From JAICYJ01 sp963797565 (GTDB lineage: Bacteria; Actinomycetota; Thermoleophilia; Gaiellales; JAICJC01): a DNA stretch of 64,000 nt. Where the stretch lies: NCBI GenBank assembly GCA_963797565.1, contig CAWCPM010000002.1, positions 248,001-312,000 on the forward strand. The letters are read 5' to 3'. Of the stretch, positions 46,677-55,664 are shown piece by piece (within the stretch, counting starts at the first letter, position 1; each line of letters opens with the position of its first letter). The notes beneath the pieces are model-generated. The model did not search any database and had not been told where the DNA came from. It saw only the letters and a list, made by a program, of their open reading frames with translations. A program made the translations under genes and the position numbers.

Positions 46677-46752
46677 TTGGCCGCATAACCACTGCAGTCT
46701 ACCAGGCCCCGTAGACGAGCAGAGATAACAGGGATAACAAGGAGAGAACATC

Positions 46753-47235
46753 ATGCACATAGTACACATAGACAACGAGGAAAGTGCTGGCCGTAAAAGC
46801 AAGGGGATACTCAACAAGAACCTGCTCACCATGAGTAAGCGGGAGAGAGCAGATGAGACAGCGGCAGAGGCTATAGACAACGATAAGACAGTCAACCTCA
46901 GAGAGAGGCAGGTCACGGCTAAGAGGCGCACGGAGATCCTAGACCACGCAGACGAGATGGCAGATATGAGGGGAGGCGACCTGCACGACATCGCGAGCTT
47001 CAAGGCCAGACAGGAGAGAGACGCTGAGGCAAGAAGAGACAGAGTAGACTTCATGCGTCGCCGCCGCAAGTCGAAGCAGATGCGCCGACTGGTCGCCGCC
47101 CCCTTCGACAAGGCGCTCGACGCCAAGCTGGCGGCAGAGCTGGCAGAGCTGGATGCCGAGCAGACCGACTCGTATCCGAAGCTGGGATCCAAGGCCCACC
47201 GAGTCCGCATCGTGACAGATACCGACACGGGGTAG
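46753..47235 (+). CDS. Highly charged hypothetical protein
   Basis: 160 residues, ATG at 46753 with AAGGAG nine bases upstream. Begins MHIVHIDNEESAGRKSKG and is dominated by Lys/Arg/Glu/Asp, with likely helices (LAAELAELDAEQTD). Codons AGA/AGG, ATA and ACA are used heavily in the first half, unlike the GC-rich host, and the strand is purine-loaded as in the neighbouring tract. No family recognised. First of a short run of closely spaced genes. Confidence 0.6.
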   Translation: MHIVHIDNEESAGRKSKGILNKNLLTMSKRERADETAAEAIDNDKTVNLRERQVTAKRRTEILDHADEMADMRGGDLHDIASFKARQERDAEARRDRVDFMRRRRKSKQMRRLVAAPFDKALDAKLAAELAELDAEQTDSYPKLGSKAHRVRIVTDTDTG

Positions 47236-47247
47236 AGGGTGAAGCAG

Positions 47248-47301
47248 ATGAGCGCAGAGCAGCTGGCTATCTATCGCCGCAACCGGGGGATGAGTAGGTG
47301 A
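47248..47301 (+). CDS. Tiny coupled ORF (17 residues)
   Basis: MSAEQLAIYRRNRGMSR, ATG at 47248 (or GTG at 47239). Its TGA overlaps the GTG of the next gene (GTGA), and it starts 13 bases after the previous stop, so it is exactly spaced as a coupled leader or mini-gene between the two. Confidence 0.35.
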   Translation: MSAEQLAIYRRNRGMSR

Positions 47302-47871
47302 GCGACACCCGCATAGGACACAAGCAGGACTGCAAGGTCTTCTACGCCACGGCCGCGGAAGAAGCCGCCCACGACGGAGTAGCCTGGGCACTTGTAAGAA
47401 CGTCGAACGGGTGGCTGCAAACAAAAAAGCTACACACCTCCAGGGAGTCACCCGAGTTCGGTACAAGAGCGACCAGAACCTGGACGTGTACGAGAACCTG
47501 CGACAGCGGCACGAGGACTATCTCCGCATCGCCCTTGCCGGGAAGATGCGCTACTCGGACTCACACAACTGGACGCCAAAGACACTCGCGCTGGCGCAGA
47601 GGACACCAGAGAGCAGGGACTGGCGGAGACGATCGCAGAGCTGGTCAAGCGGAGCGGGGGTGGATACTCTCAGGCGGACTACAAGGCTGACATCGCGGAC
47701 ACGAGCGACATCTTCACGCGCCTCGACAAGCGGATCGGGGTTCTTGCTGAGTACCTCTACAAGAGAGAGATCAGCGGTGGCATAGCACGGCCGGCAACTG
47801 TGGAAGCAGCGTTCCGTCGCTCACCGGAGCAGGTGCGCCGGGACGTTCACAAGGAGGCTCGCAAGTCATGA
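47298..47871 (+). CDS. Hypothetical protein, frameshifted
   Basis: About 190 residues assembled from three frames: VSDTRIGHKQDCKVFYATAA, then from about 47395 CKNVERVAANKKATHLQGV and VYENLRQRHEDYLRIALAGK, then from about 47600 ETIAELVKRSGGGYSQADYK, FTRLDKRIGVLAEYLYKREI and EQVRRDVHKEARKS. Each piece has balanced, protein-like composition. No known family. Start overlaps the tiny ORF and its TGA overlaps the following ATG, indicating an operon. Confidence 0.5.
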
Positions 47872-47992
47872 GGTACGCGACTAAACGAGGACGAGATCCG
47901 GGCGCTCACGCTTCGATACGAGATTGCCTGCTGGAGTTTCTCCGGGTAAGCCGATCCACCTCTTGGTGGACGCGATCCGGGCTGCCGCGTGA
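47868..47992 (+). CDS. Small hypothetical protein, frameshifted
   Basis: ATG at 47868 overlaps the previous stop (ATGA). Reading MRYAT, then with one-base shifts LNEDEIRALTLRYEIACWSF and GKPIHLLVDAIRAAA, ending at TGA 47990-47992. About 42 residues. The coherent helical composition across the shifts suggests one small gene with sequence errors. Confidence 0.35.
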
Positions 47993-48091
47993 GCGGGTAG
48001 AGCGCCGAGATGCCGAGATACCGCTTGGGAAGACTGTTCCTCAACTCGCTCGTTTGCACGACTGGAGCAGCGGCGTGTACCGTCACAGCTC

Positions 48092-48397
48092 ATGCGCCGA
48101 CTTGTCTCCCAGACGCGGGACGACGCCTATACGTCTCGGCGCGACTATCAGACCGTCCATCCGGTTCTTGGCCGGCGACTGACACCCGTTGAAGCGGATG
48201 CAGAGTGCCTCTGTCGCTGCAGCCGAACTGGCTGCGACACCATCGTCGCGGTTCGTTGCTTTCGGAGGATTCCTTCGCGGCGACGAACCAACAATAGTCT
48301 CGGCACGACTGGTAGTCGGCAACGAAGTTGTCGAGTAGATTTTAGATGTGTTGGACAAGTGTATTTGTGTTGGTTCTATGTAGGTTTTTGGCGCTAA
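48092..48397 (+). CDS. Possible cysteine-rich (zinc-ribbon-like) remnant
   Basis: 101-residue open frame. The middle (HPVLGRRLTPVEADAECLCR, then CSRTGCDTIVAVRCFRR) loosely recalls the CxCxxCG...V ribbon seen in many phage and mobile-element proteins. Nothing else supports it, and the frame may be degenerate. The interval 47993-48595 otherwise holds no supported gene. Confidence 0.25.
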   Translation: MRRLVSQTRDDAYTSRRDYQTVHPVLGRRLTPVEADAECLCRCSRTGCDTIVAVRCFRRIPSRRRTNNSLGTTGSRQRSCRVDFRCVGQVYLCWFYVGFWR

Positions 48398-48595
48398 ATC
48401 GCTATGGGTAAGCTTGAGATGGTAGATTTCAGTACAGCTAGACGTATGGGGTCTGTCGGCAGGATGGGAGATTATATTTCTCGAAGAAGAGTAGATGGAA
48501 CTGGTTGAGCTGAGATAGACGAATTTGCTATGGAGATCTTCTACCTCTCTCATGAGGGATAGATAGATCTTGACATAGAGGTTGAGGATTAGATT

Positions 48596-49165
48596 GTGTT
48601 GGCTGAAGATGAGAGCGTTCGATTAATTGAAAAAATGTTCGTACTGTCAGCGCTTACTATAGATAGATTCCGCTCGGCTGGGAGTGTGTCGTTCCACAAG
48701 AAAGAGAGAAGAAGACAGGGCAATAGAAAGAATGTTGAGTTTGCAAGGTTTGGCGGATCAATCAGTACTTTAATACTCTGCGTACCGTTGATCAGCACTA
48801 TGAAGCGTCATAGATTACTCGCGCGCAAGCTACTGCTGAGGGAGCTTCAGATCTTGCAGGATATCAAGAAACGGGACGGCGAGGGGTTGAAATCGCAGGT
48901 GTGGAAAAAGTTCGATTGCTGATGCTTCAAGTGTAACACGCTGCTAGCACTAGAAGAGACACAGCTAGACCACAAGAGATCACTAGCTTATCTCTGGCTG
49001 ATAGACTGTCATGAGACTGCGCTTTGCGCAGCTCACAACAACGAGAAGCAGGACAAGTTATAGATAGACTTTTACACGCTTAACGAACTAGATCGCCTCT
49101 CGGAGATCTGCGGCCTGTCGGTGGAGGAGCTGAGCATCAAGGAGGTGAACCAGGAAGAGCTCTAA
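48596..49165 (+). pseudogene. HNH endonuclease (restriction-type) with in-frame stop codons
   Basis: A continuous frame interrupted by TGA (48920-48922) and TAG (about 49063). N-terminal helical part (ARKLLLRELQILQDIKKRDG, LKSQVWKKFDC), then CFKCNTLLALEETQLDHKRS, LAYLWLIDCHETALCAAHNN, EKQDKL, and after the TAG, IDFYTLNELDRLSEICGLSV. The CxxC, LDHxxxLAYLW and ALC..HNNEKxDK pattern matches HNH nucleases of restriction systems. The stops can be explained by CGA to TGA and CAG to TAG changes. Actual start is uncertain (an ATG at 48800-48802 is possible). Confidence 0.6.
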
Positions 49166-49449
49166 CGAATATGGGAAGGCATAGTTGAGTTCGCTTTGGC
49201 ATGGGAGCTGCGGACGTTAGAGTTGGTCGCCGCTGCGTCAACGAGCTGCACTAGGGCATCGATCTTCTGGATGATCTTGAGGTGGTGGACACAGGCGTAG
49301 CCGCTGATCTAGCTGAACGATGGCGGGTGCGCGGCGCTCGTCGTCGACTACGGCTAGTAGATCTGTTCGAAGAACAGGAGATGGTGATGCGTGGTCGCTC
49401 CACGGTCTCTGATTACATGGCGCTCGATGGACTGAACATCTTCGACTGA
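49166..49449 (+). pseudogene. Decayed unknown gene following the HNH gene
   Basis: RIWEGIVEFALAWELRT, then with a frame change VGRRCVNELH, an in-frame TAG, and GIDLLDDLEVVDTGVAADLA, LVDLFEEQEMVMRGRSTVSD, YMALDGLNIFD ending at TGA 49447-49449. Protein-like composition in spite of the stop. No family recognised; it may be the C-terminal continuation of, or partner to, the nuclease. Confidence 0.3.
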
Positions 49450-49499
49450 TGCGACAGCTGGCAGAAGGACATTGCTCCAGAGCTCGCTCAGCGCTCCCA

Positions 49500-50498
49500 T
49501 CAGCGCGCCGCTAGACCTGATCTCACGTGAACCACCACGACGCCTCCTGGGCGCACTAGAGAATGTGCGACGCCGAAGAAGTCTTGGTAGCAGTCGAAGG
49601 ACTGAATCTGTTCCCGCTCAAGGAACTCTTTGCTGGTTTGATGAAAGTCTTCCGCCCCCCATCCGCAGAACCAAAGCCTAAGCCAGTTCGGCCGGTCGAA
49701 TCGCATGCCCTCGAACGGCGGCGACGTAATCACAGCATCGAACTTGTGCGACATCCTTGCGATGGTACGAAAATCGCTCTGAGTCCCCGAGCCGGGACGG
49801 AACGCTGCTGGCAGGGGTTCCGAGAATGCCCGTTCCAGGCGTCGCCCTACATACTCGACCACCGACTTCTGGATGACCGGGCCGGTGGGGGCGTAGGGGG
49901 TCAGGGGATGAGAGGTGCGAGAAAGTGCATACGGCCGATTGCCGTGAAGGATGTGCAGAAGGGACGCCCAGACGAATCTCGAGCCCCTGCCGCCCCACCC
50001 TGTTTCGAGAAACACTTTCCTCGCCTTGAGAATCTCTTCGAGTGTGTCTGGGTGGTAGTAGTCCGCTACCCGCGCGTTCAGACCGAACTCGGCCGCCGCC
50101 AGATCGGACGAAGTGAGAGTGATGCCAGCGATCTCCTCCGCAAGTCGTTCCAGTGCTTCTTGAGCCTCCGGGCGAGCCGGCGGATCGAGTTTCGCAGCAG
50201 CGACTAAAGCAGGAAATGGGCTCTTGTCGTTCGAAACGGCGACGCGTCCGAGCAACGCAGCCTCAAAAGCGACCGTACCGACCCCGCCGAGCGGATCAAT
50301 CACCGAGCCTCCTTCGGGCACAAATCTACGGACGAGCCAGTGCGCAAGCGAGGGCTTCAGTTTTCCTTGGAATGAGCAGAGCGAATGCAGGGGGTGACCC
50401 CACGATCTAGAGCTAAACGGCAAAGCGGTATGCGGAAGGTCTCGGGAGAACCGTTGAACGGCGACGTCCAGGTCAATCGAAGAATCTATGACGCTCAC
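49500..50498 (-). CDS. DNA methyltransferase (N4/N6-type), C-terminally truncated
   Basis: 332 residues. SAM-binding VIDPLGGVGTVAFEAALLGR and catalytic motif DAVITSPPFEGMRFDRPNWL are those of amino-methylating DNA methylases. HSLCSFQGKLKPSLAHWLVR precedes motif I as in related enzymes. The protein stops soon after RPGGVVVVHVRSGLAAR, shorter than expected after that strand, so the 3' end seems lost at about 49500. Its start overlaps the stop of the upstream methyltransferase (ATGA): a tandem pair. Confidence 0.8.
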   Translation of the reverse strand: MSVIDSSIDLDVAVQRFSRDLPHTALPFSSRSWGHPLHSLCSFQGKLKPSLAHWLVRRFVPEGGSVIDPLGGVGTVAFEAALLGRVAVSNDKSPFPALVAAAKLDPPARPEAQEALERLAEEIAGITLTSSDLAAAEFGLNARVADYYHPDTLEEILKARKVFLETGWGGRGSRFVWASLLHILHGNRPYALSRTSHPLTPYAPTGPVIQKSVVEYVGRRLERAFSEPLPAAFRPGSGTQSDFRTIARMSHKFDAVITSPPFEGMRFDRPNWLRLWFCGWGAEDFHQTSKEFLEREQIQSFDCYQDFFGVAHSLVRPGGVVVVHVRSGLAAR

Positions 50499-51780
50499 GA
50501 CGAAGGAACGAACGTCAGCTCGACTTGAACGAGCGGAGACTTGTCGCGGGATACTCGCTTAGCCAAGACTTGGTGCGTTTCTAGGCGCAGTCCCGCGTCA
50601 CGGGCAACCACCTCGAGCAGGTAGTCAGTCGGAACGTGTACGCCGTAGAACCGAGAATCGCCGATATCGAGAATGATCCGGCTCGATTTGCTGATCATCC
50701 TCCGCAACGCTTCGAAGACCTCGAACATGTCGGAGAAGTAGTGGCGCACGAGGGCTGGTATGCGTCGATCCCCGTCGGTCGCATCGAGCTGCCCGGCGAC
50801 CTTTTCGACGGATTCAAACCGCCGCGATAAACGCCGATTGGCACTGACGTTGTTGATGCCGGCAGCGATAGCCTGTGAGCGGTAACGGCGCAGCTCGTTC
50901 ATGTGTTGAACGAAGCCGAGGTACCACAGCTCCAGCTTCGTGTTTCTGAAATAGTTCGTGCCGTTCAAATAGGGCGGCGAGGTCACCACGAGGTCGTAGC
51001 GGGAATCTGTCCGAACGGTCACGAGCCTGCAATCGTCTGAGAGTCGAACCGACTTGGCCATTGACTCTGGCGACACGTGTCGGAGGTCGGCCACCATCGT
51101 CGCGACGGCGTCGCCAACAAACCGGGGGACATCCACGATGCGGGTCTTGTATTCGTCGTCCCGACGCCTGCGCAAATCAGCGCGCCGAGTCATGTGTGAC
51201 GAGTTGACGACGTTCGCTGCACAGGCGAGGAGAAGCAAGTCGCCTGCTTCTAGCTGGCTGGATCGCTCGAACTCAGCTTTAGACCGAGCAGCCAGGAGAT
51301 GCCTCAGATCTGCCTCCGCGAAAAACGACGCCAGGGGAAGCCAGCGCGATCGTACTTCTGAAGATCGACTAGTTCCGCATCGCGAGAAAATTGATCGCTG
51401 TGCAGGTAGGCCACAAATGAACTCGCAATCGAGCGGAACTGCGAGAGGTGAGTCGCGCCCCATCGGGCAGAACGGAGTTTGGTAGCGGCGACGAAACTCA
51501 TAAAAGGATTGATTTCTGACCAAGCGGACGGTATTCCCAGGACGGACGCGGCCAGTTGAGTCGTCCCAGCTCCTCCGAACGGGTCGTAAACGCTCCGCGG
51601 CTGGTGAGCTTCGAGCACTGCCCCGACATAGCGACTAGAAAATCCCTCCACGTAGGGATACCAGCCGTGCACAGGCTCACGCTTGGTTCCCTGGAAGGTC
51701 ATACTCGATCCCGCCGCGACGACCTCGGGGGCGAGGCCGGGAAGACACTTTTGGGTTGGCACAGGCGATGTATCGGTCAT
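50495..51780 (-). CDS. DNA methyltransferase (N4/N6-type), frameshifted
   Basis: About 428 residues after joining frames near 51330. First part: MTDTSPVPTQKCLPGLAPEV, VHGWYPYVEGFSSRYVGAVL and the SAM motif VYDPFGGAGTTQLAASVLGI. Second part: LASFFAEADLRHLLAARSKA, catalytic LVVTSPPYLNGTNYFRNTKL, and MISKSSRIILDIGDSRFYGV. Two adjacent methylases with different sequences often serve asymmetric restriction sites. ATG at 51780 overlaps the stop of the upstream recombinase remnant. Confidence 0.82.
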
Positions 51781-52034
51781 TGGGCCGCTGCGTCCGAGAG
51801 AGAGGCAGGACCGACAATCCTAGCGGCGACGTCGGTCGGCCCTCGGGGTCGAAACGCTGCGTCTAGCGCCTCCGCCAGGGCCTCCTGGACGCGCGGGAAT
51901 AGGTGCCCGTAGCGGTCCGTGGTGATCTGGATGGACGAATGGCTCAGCCGGCCGATATCCGCTCCGGATGCGGCGGGTTTCACGGTCGGCGTCGCCTTCT
52001 TGGCGGCGGGCTTGCGTCTGGTGGATTCGGACAT
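51777..52034 (-). CDS. Tyrosine recombinase C-terminal remnant fused to a Lys/Ala-rich leader
   Basis: 85 residues, ATG at 52034 with TAGGAGGA upstream. The first 24 residues (MSESTRRKPAAKKATPTVKP) are basic and unlike an integrase. Then GRLSHSSIQITTDRYGHLFP carries the last catalytic His and the nucleophilic Tyr box of phage-type integrases, without the preceding catalytic Arg domains. It therefore looks like a deletion that joined a new start to an integrase tail. Not expected to recombine DNA. It leads directly into the methyltransferase pair. Confidence 0.65.
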   Translation of the reverse strand: MSESTRRKPAAKKATPTVKPAASGADIGRLSHSSIQITTDRYGHLFPRVQEALAEALDAAFRPRGPTDVAARIVGPASLSDAAAQ

Positions 52035-52347
52035 GCTTCCTCCTAGGGCTGAATCGTCGTCATATTTGACAACGCCACGAACGAGGCAAGTGTCGCATAG
52101 CGCGGCGCGATTTGCAAATGATCGAATGTGCTATGAGAAAGCTCAAGCGCGCGACGCGCGGATGCCACGGACGTGGGTGCCAGAGTCCGGCGGAGGTCTA
52201 AGTTCCCGTGCGTCCGACACCAGTCTGTACACTCGATCGCTTGTATCCCAGAGAAGGAGCACGGGCCGACCCATCACCGGGTACGACCCTCAGACCGGCG
52301 AGCCGATCCTGGGTGAGCAGCCGCCAGCCTAGGGGTAACACATCACC
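52035..52347. other. Divergent intergenic region
   Basis: 313 bp between the recombinase remnant (minus) and the glycosylase-like gene (plus). The stretch 52266-52332 reads as RPITGYDPQTGEPILGEQPP plus stop, which looks like the end of a real small protein, but no start with a ribosome site is evident. A TTGACA (52072-52077 region) could serve a promoter. Confidence 0.3.
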
Positions 52348-52983
52348 ATGACGACGTTCGATCCGACTCCATATCCAACCTTCAATGCAGGCCTCGTCGC
52401 CGCGACCGAACTCGTGCTCCGCGCCCATCCTGGGATCGACTGGCGGCAGGAGCATCCCTGGTTGTACAGCTCGCTTGGTGATCCGCAGGCGCCGGTCTGG
52501 TTCATCGCTGAGAATCCGAGCGACAAGCAGGTTCGGCGCGTTCGCGAGAACGATGCCGAGCAGCAGTGGGCAGCGAGTGCGAACGACCGCCTTCTTCGCG
52601 AGGCGCTGTACCGCAACGGCTTCAAGACAGGTGGCCCCATGTCACCGGGCGGCTGGCACTGCTACATCACCAACATCGCAAAGGCCCCTGTGGTGGTGGG
52701 GGAATGGAACGGCCGCCCCGCGCCGGAAAGAGACGTCCAGGTCGATTGGTGGGCACCGGTGCTGGGATACGAGGTGCTGGCCGGCGCACCGCGACTCATC
52801 GTGACTATGGGCGGTCAGGCACAGCGCCACTTCAGGCGGTTCCGTCGCAACGGCTGGGTGCCTGCCGAACCACCGAGCGTGCAGGTCTGGCACTACGCCT
52901 TCCGAGGCAAGACCGCCGTACGTAAAGCCGAGTACTACCGGCAGTTCGAGGCGGTTCGGGTGGCTTCCACACGAGTGCTCTGA
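52348..52983 (+). CDS. Uracil-DNA-glycosylase-superfamily-like protein
   Basis: 211 residues, ATG at 52348. APVWFIAENPSDKQVRRVRE recalls the GENPG-type motif of the superfamily; GGWHCYITNIAKAPVVVGEW and LIVTMGGQAQRHFRRF match the following core, with VQVWHYAFRG near the end where active glycosylases have the second active-site loop. The usual catalytic Asp/His residues are not clearly present, so it may bind rather than excise bases. Convergent with the EVE nuclease gene, 44 bp apart. Confidence 0.6.
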   Translation: MTTFDPTPYPTFNAGLVAATELVLRAHPGIDWRQEHPWLYSSLGDPQAPVWFIAENPSDKQVRRVRENDAEQQWAASANDRLLREALYRNGFKTGGPMSPGGWHCYITNIAKAPVVVGEWNGRPAPERDVQVDWWAPVLGYEVLAGAPRLIVTMGGQAQRHFRRFRRNGWVPAEPPSVQVWHYAFRGKTAVRKAEYYRQFEAVRVASTRVL

Positions 52984-53027
52984 GCGGCGCTGGGTCGCGC
53001 CATGATGAGTCTGACGCGTCCCCTGAG

Positions 53028-54058
53028 CTACGACAAGTGCGCGCCGAGCACCCCGAGAACACCGAACATCGCCGTCACGCACCGCTCCATGATCTCCGCC
53101 TTGTAGTCCGGTACCGACTCCTGAGGCGGCGGCGTCTTGTTCATCGAATCGATCTCAGGTGCCTCAAGCAGGACGTCAATCAGCCGCCGCTCCAGCCAAC
53201 TGATGTCGCTCGCGTTGAACGCATGACGGCCCTCCCGCTGCACAAGCAGGCAACGCGTCCAGTCTTTCTGTCCATGCCCGGTCTTGACTCGGCCACGCAG
53301 CGCCTGGGCCTTCCCGGCGTAGACGCTCAGCGTCGAACCCTCCGTTGTCGGCCGACCAATCAACAGGTAGACGCCGACCGTGTCCCACGTCTCATCGAGA
53401 GCGCCGAGTGCGTCCTCTCGACGAGCAGCATCCGTAGCGAGTCGCCCTCGATCGTGATCTCGACTGGCCGCTCCGGCGTCGAGGAAAGCAGGAAGAGTGC
53501 GGGCGTAATCCTTGCTCGAGCCGTCGGAGTGTTCGGCAGCGGCACGGCCCGCTTTGGCGGCTCTGCGTCTGGCAGTAACGGCTCTGGCGTGAACGGAGTG
53601 TTCGGGATTCGTGCAAGGTCGTACCCGGAGGCGGCGAGCAAACCGCCCAGCGCCGCAAGCTCGTCCGAGTCCAGTCGGAACACCGTTCCCATCGGTGCCG
53701 TGATGATCCGATGACCGGGCAGCACCGCGGCGACTTCCTGCTTGGGAATCCGTGGCGCAGCCCACACCTGCACGGGCGCGTAGTAGTCGAAGGTCGCCTT
53801 CGTGAACCCGGCCCGCCCGAAGTGATCGGGATAGCGCGCGAGATCGAACCGCCCCGGCTCGGTACGCAGGACGCCCCAGGCGACGAACCCAGCCTCCTTC
53901 CCGGCCCGCCAGATCAGAGCGCGGTCACTCGCCTGCAACTCGTCCGTGTACTGCGGTGTGCGCCAGTAAATCACGGGCAGGCTCGCGAGCGCCGCGTCGA
54001 TGTCGTACAGCTTTGGATTGCACTGCAGGATCCACGTCCGAGCCACTGCGGCGAGCAT
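53028..54058 (-). CDS. EVE domain fused to GIY-YIG nuclease, frameshifted in the linker
   Basis: About 343 residues from ATG 54058. N-terminal EVE (PUA-like) domain: ARTWILQCNPKLYDIDAALA, YWRTPQYTDELQASDRALIW and RAGKEAGFVAWGVLRTEPG; EVE pockets read modified bases. After a linker and a one-base shift near 53410 comes a GIY-YIG nuclease: TVGVYLLIG, LSVYAGKAQALRGRVKTG (Tyr and Arg), DISWLERRLIDVLLEA (metal Glu), and a tail NKTPPPQESVPDYKAEIMER like DUF4357-linked GIY-YIG domains. The reading suggests a restriction enzyme acting on modified DNA. Function is inferred from domains only. Confidence 0.72.
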
Positions 54059-54285
54059 ACCGCTAGAACACACTTCCGACTGCGGAGGTCGCGGTTGAGA
54101 ACCAGGGGCCGCCGGAATCATCCGCGAGGCTCGGGGGGCCGCGCCGCGATCCCGAGACCCGCGCTTGGACGGCGTCGACCAGCGGTCACCCGGAAGGGGG
54201 ATTCGGCTGTCACGGCGGGGCGAAAGAATACGGCGGTGCGTTGGTGGCTTGCCAGCAACCGCGCGCGCATATGAGGAGGTGGGTC

Positions 54286-55664
54286 GTGGCGACTCGTCCG
54301 GTTGGTGGGTTTACGAGGCGGGAGCATCCGGTTTCGGGGATGCGACCGACGGTCCGGTTCGCGCTCGCGATCGTGCTGACGGCGTGCTGGGTCGCGTTCG
54401 CGGTGTGGGCGTCGGGGCCGTGGCGGGATGAGCTTGATCAGGCGATCGGGCCGGTGATGGCGTGGGTGATCCCACTGTTCCTGGCGTACATCCCGGGGCT
54501 GGTGATCGGGTTCATGGCATCGACGTTGATCGTGAGTCCCTATCACGGACTGGAGCTTGATCCGCCGGCGGGGCCTTGGCCGGAGGGTGAGTGGCCACCG
54601 GTGACGGTCGTGGTCGCGGCGTGGAACGAGGAAGACGCGATCGAGGCGACGCTGGAGCGACTCGCCGCGACGACCTATCCGGGTCGACGTCGAGGTGGTG
54701 TTGGCGGACAACAACTCGACCGACCGCACCGCCGAGCTCGCCGAGGCCGCGGCGGCGCGACTGGGCCTCGACTACCGGCGGGTGTTCGAGCCGGAGCCGG
54801 GCAAGTTCCACGCCCTCAACCGGGTGCTCGAGACGATCGAGACGCCGCTGGTGGTCACCGTGGACGCCGACACCTACCTCTACCCCGACGCCCTCGAGCT
54901 ACCTCGTCGCCCGGGTGACCGAGCATCCGCAGGATCAGCACGTCTGCGCCTGTGCCGGCGCCATCGTCGTTGAGAACGCTCGCACGAACTTCCTCACCCG
55001 GATGCAGCAATGGGACTACCGGCTCGGGATCAACGGCGTCAAGCGGATGCAGGCCGCCTACAACAGCGCCCTCGTCGCCCAAGGCGCCTTCTCCGCCTAC
55101 TGGACCGAGGACGTCCAGGCGGTCGGCGGCTGGCCGGACGCGATCGGCGAGGACATCGTCCTCACCTGGACGATGATGGACCAGCGCGGCATCGTCCAAT
55201 ACGAACCGCTCGCACTCTCCTCGACGACCGTGCCGGTCAGGTTCGCGCACTTCATGCGCCAGCGCTCCCGCTGGGCGCGCGGCATGTTCGAAGGAATCCG
55301 CGCCAACCCGCCACAGCACCAACCACGAGTGATCGCCAAGCTCGTCGCCGGCATCGACTACCTCGTCCCGTTCCTGGACATCGGCTACGTCTTCTTCTGG
55401 ATCCCCGGCCTGATCCTCGCCCTCCTCGGCTACCCGCTGATCGTCTCCTGGTGGTCGATGCTGATCATCCCGATCACCCTCGTCGTCTACAACACGCTCC
55501 GACGCTGGCAGGAACACCACGTGTTCAGCGTCCACCAGATCGACCTGCCCGCCGATCGGCGAGGCTTCTGGGGCTACCTGTTCCTCTACCAAGCCCTCTC
55601 CTCCGTCGCCTCCCTCCGCGGCTACACCCAGTACCTCATCGGAGCAAACCGTCAGTGGAAATGA
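54286..55664 (+). CDS. Membrane glycosyltransferase family 2 (processive type), frameshifted
   Basis: About 458 residues, GTG at 54286 with GAGGAGG upstream. Two N-terminal helices (VRFALAIVLTACWVAFAVWA, VMAWVIPLFLAYIPGLVIGF), GT2 domain with TVVVAAWNEEDAIEATLERL, DNNSTDRTAELAEAAAARLG, DADT, GEDIVLTWTMMDQRGIVQYE and QRSRWARGMFEG (QxxRW), then C-terminal helices. One-base shifts near 54690 and 54900. Matches hyaluronan/poly-GlcNAc synthase-like enzymes that make and export a polysaccharide. Alone in the island, with no accessory exopolysaccharide genes. Confidence 0.85.
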
